A stretch of 64,000 nucleotides of DNA from Flavobacterium antarcticum DSM 19726 (lineage in GTDB: Bacteria > Bacteroidota > Bacteroidia > Flavobacteriales > Flavobacteriaceae). The stretch lies in the NCBI RefSeq assembly GCF_000419685.1, contig NZ_ATTM01000002.1:248001-312000 (forward strand), written 5' to 3'. Below, one piece after another: positions 62,073 through 64,000 of the stretch. The notes below the pieces were generated by a model. The model made no database searches. It was given only the letters and a program-made list of their open reading frames with translations, and had not been told where the DNA came from. The translations under genes and the position numbers were made by a program. Numbering within the stretch: position 1 is the stretch's first letter; each line of letters starts with the position of its first letter.

Positions 62073-64000
62073 TTATCGAAAAGAAATATTCAAAAAGAAA
62101 TTCCTTCCCATTCGAGGCAAATTGTTCCAATCCGTAAACGTACTGTAATAAGCGTCTAACATATTTTCAACCCCAGCGTTTACTTGAATTCGGTTGGCGT
62201 TCCAATTGAATTTTCGACCAATACTAGCGTCTAATATTGCAAAAGAAGGCGTTCGGTCTTCACCATAAGTCGGGTTGAAATTCGTTTGTGTCGCATTTCC
62301 TTTTACAGACAACATTCCATTCCATTTATTTTGGCTGTGGCCAAGTGAGGAAGCATACGAAAGCGGACTCATAAACGGTAAATTTCCGTTGTCGTTGTCT
62401 TTTCCAAGATAATACTGCAGTTTTGAAGTCCACGTGAAGTGGTCGTTTAGGGTACATTTCAAAGTCAAATCATTGGACCAAATAGATGCATAATCCAAAG
62501 CTGCATAAATCTTAATTCCATTCGCACCAATGGTCATCGGAGCTACATTCGGATCTGGGATTCCAATGATGTAGTTTTTAATGTGGAAATAGGACGAGGT
62601 TACTTTGGCAGACCATTTTTTGTAGGTTTTTCCGATATAGACATTGGCTTCTAGGGATTGCTCGTTTTTCAAATTTGGATTTCCAATGTAATCAAAGCCG
62701 TCAAAACTATTGTACAAATAAAAACCATATCCTTCAGAAACAGACGGAGCTCTTTCGCCGAAAGCGACTCCTCCTCCACTTATCAATCCGTTATTCTCGT
62801 AGCTGTAGTTGGTAGAAAAACTTTTAAGGAATCTTGATTTTGTAGAAGACATTTCGGGATAGAATATTTGCAAACTTTGCAAACCAAATTCGCTTGCAAC
62901 TTCATTTCCATGGTATCCTAAAGTAGTTGCAAAAGTCAAAGCTGAATTGGAATTGTATTGCCAATGGTCTTCCAAATGAATGCCTGAATACAGCGTTCGC
63001 ACATCAGGCCATGTGTACATAAACATTAAATTTTCATTGGGATCAGCTGGATACATCGTCATTTCTGCTACAGAACGGTTGTAGAATCCGTTAATATTTC
63101 CTGAAAGATGGTGGTCGTTAAAATGTGCTTTCACATTGCTGTAAAAACCATACGTGTCGCTCCAACCCGGCATATCCATGTGAATGGGAACAAACGGTCG
63201 TTTTGTATCGTCCATCGTGTGCGTTATGGTATTGAAATAGATTTTTGATTCCCAACTTCTGATCTTTCCTCCCAGTGGTTTTACCTCATATTTCAACGAA
63301 GTAATTAAGGCTTCCGCCAAAGAAACGTCCATGGGTAAAGACGGATAACCCACATCGGTCGCTTTATCGTAAATTACGGAGCCTTCAATTAATTTATTTT
63401 CCGATAATTTGTATCCGCTTGTTGCGGAAAGATTCATTTTGGTAAACTGGGAAAAGGAAATTTCCTTGCTATTTCCAGCCTTATAATTATCGGCATCGCG
63501 AAACATCACGTCTGTATTGATGTAGAACGTTTCGTTTTTATAATTAATTCCCGCTCCTGCTATTTTTTGGTTGTTATTGCTTTCATATCCAGTCAGCAAA
63601 GCAATATCCAAACCTGGCTTCTGAACCGAACCATCGCGTCGTCGTAAATCAATAGCACCGCCAATGGTATTTCCATGAGAAGTTCCCTGTTGTCCTGAAG
63701 AAACGGTTGCTTCAGCAAGATTAGAAACTTCTACATACGAAGTAATAGGATCCATTTTATCCGTACATGCACCAAAGATTCGCATTCCTTCAATAGTAAT
63801 TACGGTTCTTTCAGTTGCCATCCCGTTGATGAGTGGTTCCCATGCATAAGCCCCTCTTTTAATTAAATCTATTTTATTTGATTTTTGCAGAAACTCATCT
63901 ACGGAAGCTAAGGTTTTAAATTGCTTTTCGTGCAAAGGCGTCTTGGTTCCTACGACAATAACTTCACTCAATTCGTTTGCAGGTAAGGTATCTTTCTGGA
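62073..64000 (-). CDS. TonB-dependent receptor, OprC/NosA-like candidate, 5' end missing
   Basis: The frame is open to the window edge, so the start and signal peptide lie beyond it; the in-frame TTG at 63971 is not the start because upstream codons (QKDTLPANE) continue the plug. The plug domain begins near EVIVVGTKTPLHEKQF. FGACTDKMDPITSYV recalls copper-related NosA/OprC receptors, and RGAYAWEPLINGMATERTVITI precedes it. The C-terminal barrel ends in a terminal aromatic-Arg pair (NISFR). It imports a metal complex or cofactor. Substrate is inferred from one motif and from proximity to nor genes. Confidence 0.82.
   Translation of the reverse strand, partial: QKDTLPANELSEVIVVGTKTPLHEKQFKTLASVDEFLQKSNKIDLIKRGAYAWEPLINGMATERTVITIEGMRIFGACTDKMDPITSYVEVSNLAEATVSSGQQGTSHGNTIGGAIDLRRRDGSVQKPGLDIALLTGYESNNNQKIAGAGINYKNETFYINTDVMFRDADNYKAGNSKEISFSQFTKMNLSATSGYKLSENKLIEGSVIYDKATDVGYPSLPMDVSLAEALITSLKYEVKPLGGKIRSWESKIYFNTITHTMDDTKRPFVPIHMDMPGWSDTYGFYSNVKAHFNDHHLSGNINGFYNRSVAEMTMYPADPNENLMFMYTWPDVRTLYSGIHLEDHWQYNSNSALTFATTLGYHGNEVASEFGLQSLQIFYPEMSSTKSRFLKSFSTNYSYENNGLISGGGVAFGERAPSVSEGYGFYLYNSFDGFDYIGNPNLKNEQSLEANVYIGKTYKKWSAKVTSSYFHIKNYIIGIPDPNVAPMTIGANGIKIYAALDYASIWSNDLTLKCTLNDHFTWTSKLQYYLGKDNDNGNLPFMSPLSYASSLGHSQNKWNGMLSVKGNATQTNFNPTYGEDRTPSFAILDASIGRKFNWNANRIQVNAGVENMLDAYYSTFTDWNNLPRMGRNFFLNISFR

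Noticed and set aside
1..64000. CRISPR array, tRNA, rRNA, transposase or integrase
   Set aside because: Direct reading found no regular spacer array, no cloverleaf and no mobile-element gene; the tandem repeats are 7-8 bp and about 100 bp units without spacers.

Overview
The window looks like chromosome from a member of the Flavobacteriaceae, probably Flavobacterium or a close relative. The grounds are low GC content, gliding genes gldF and gldG, a C-terminal type IX secretion (T9SS) sorting domain, and several families largely confined to Bacteroidetes. Promoter-like TAnnTTTG (-7) boxes also recur a few tens of bases before start codons. No tRNA, rRNA, CRISPR array, insertion sequence or integrase was seen. 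Most of the window is ordinary, densely packed chromosome with a few accessory spots.

Layout: 1-5.3 kb holds the 3' end of serC, a SerA homologue that has lost key catalytic residues, small envelope proteins, a lipoprotein MsrA, a LolD-like ATPase and a TIGR02757 protein. 5.6-15 kb is one co-directional cluster: receiver protein, HEAT-repeat membrane protein, processive GT2 synthase, LTA-synthase-like sulfatase with C-terminal TPRs, YaiO-type barrel with N-terminal TPRs, DUF4838 protein, second receiver protein. I read it as a synthase-dependent surface polysaccharide assembly and secretion system. 15-24.8 kb is housekeeping: DEAD helicase, purC, phoH, SAM hydrolase, gldFG, dnaN, an aldehyde dehydrogenase. 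25-31.8 kb has a membrane-bound MutS-like ATPase, a tandem Usp protein, mnmE with a structured leader region, a tiny acidic protein and an L,D-transpeptidase. 32-43.3 kb has envelope and stress genes: AI-2E family, MlaEFD, BON-LysM, SRPBCC, an FAD oxidoreductase, an SLC13 transporter, a thioredoxin-like protein, DUF445. 43.8-47.6 kb is a 1285-residue T9SS-secreted adhesin-like protein. 47.7-53 kb mixes a TlpA-like protein, DUF2452, a nitroreductase, an unknown gene abutting a phage-type cytosine methyltransferase, and a secreted EEP nuclease/phosphatase.

53.2-61.4 kb is an oxygen-limitation and nitric-oxide block: anaerobic ribonucleotide reductase (nrdD, a separate overlapping 53-residue glycyl-radical piece, nrdG), an Rrf2 regulator, nadA, nadB, norC, norB and a second, paralogous Rrf2 regulator. 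It is followed by about 650 bp of degenerate repeats and the start-less end of a TonB-dependent receptor that runs off the window.

The strongest leads are the split glycyl-radical domain of NrdD, the catalytically altered SerA next to serC, and the predicted polysaccharide system in which two adjacent proteins carry the same TPR module. Secondary leads are palindromes before nrdD, the unknown/methyltransferase pair, a structured leader before mnmE, and repeat-filled intergenic regions. All assignments rest on reading sequence and remembered family knowledge; no database search was run.
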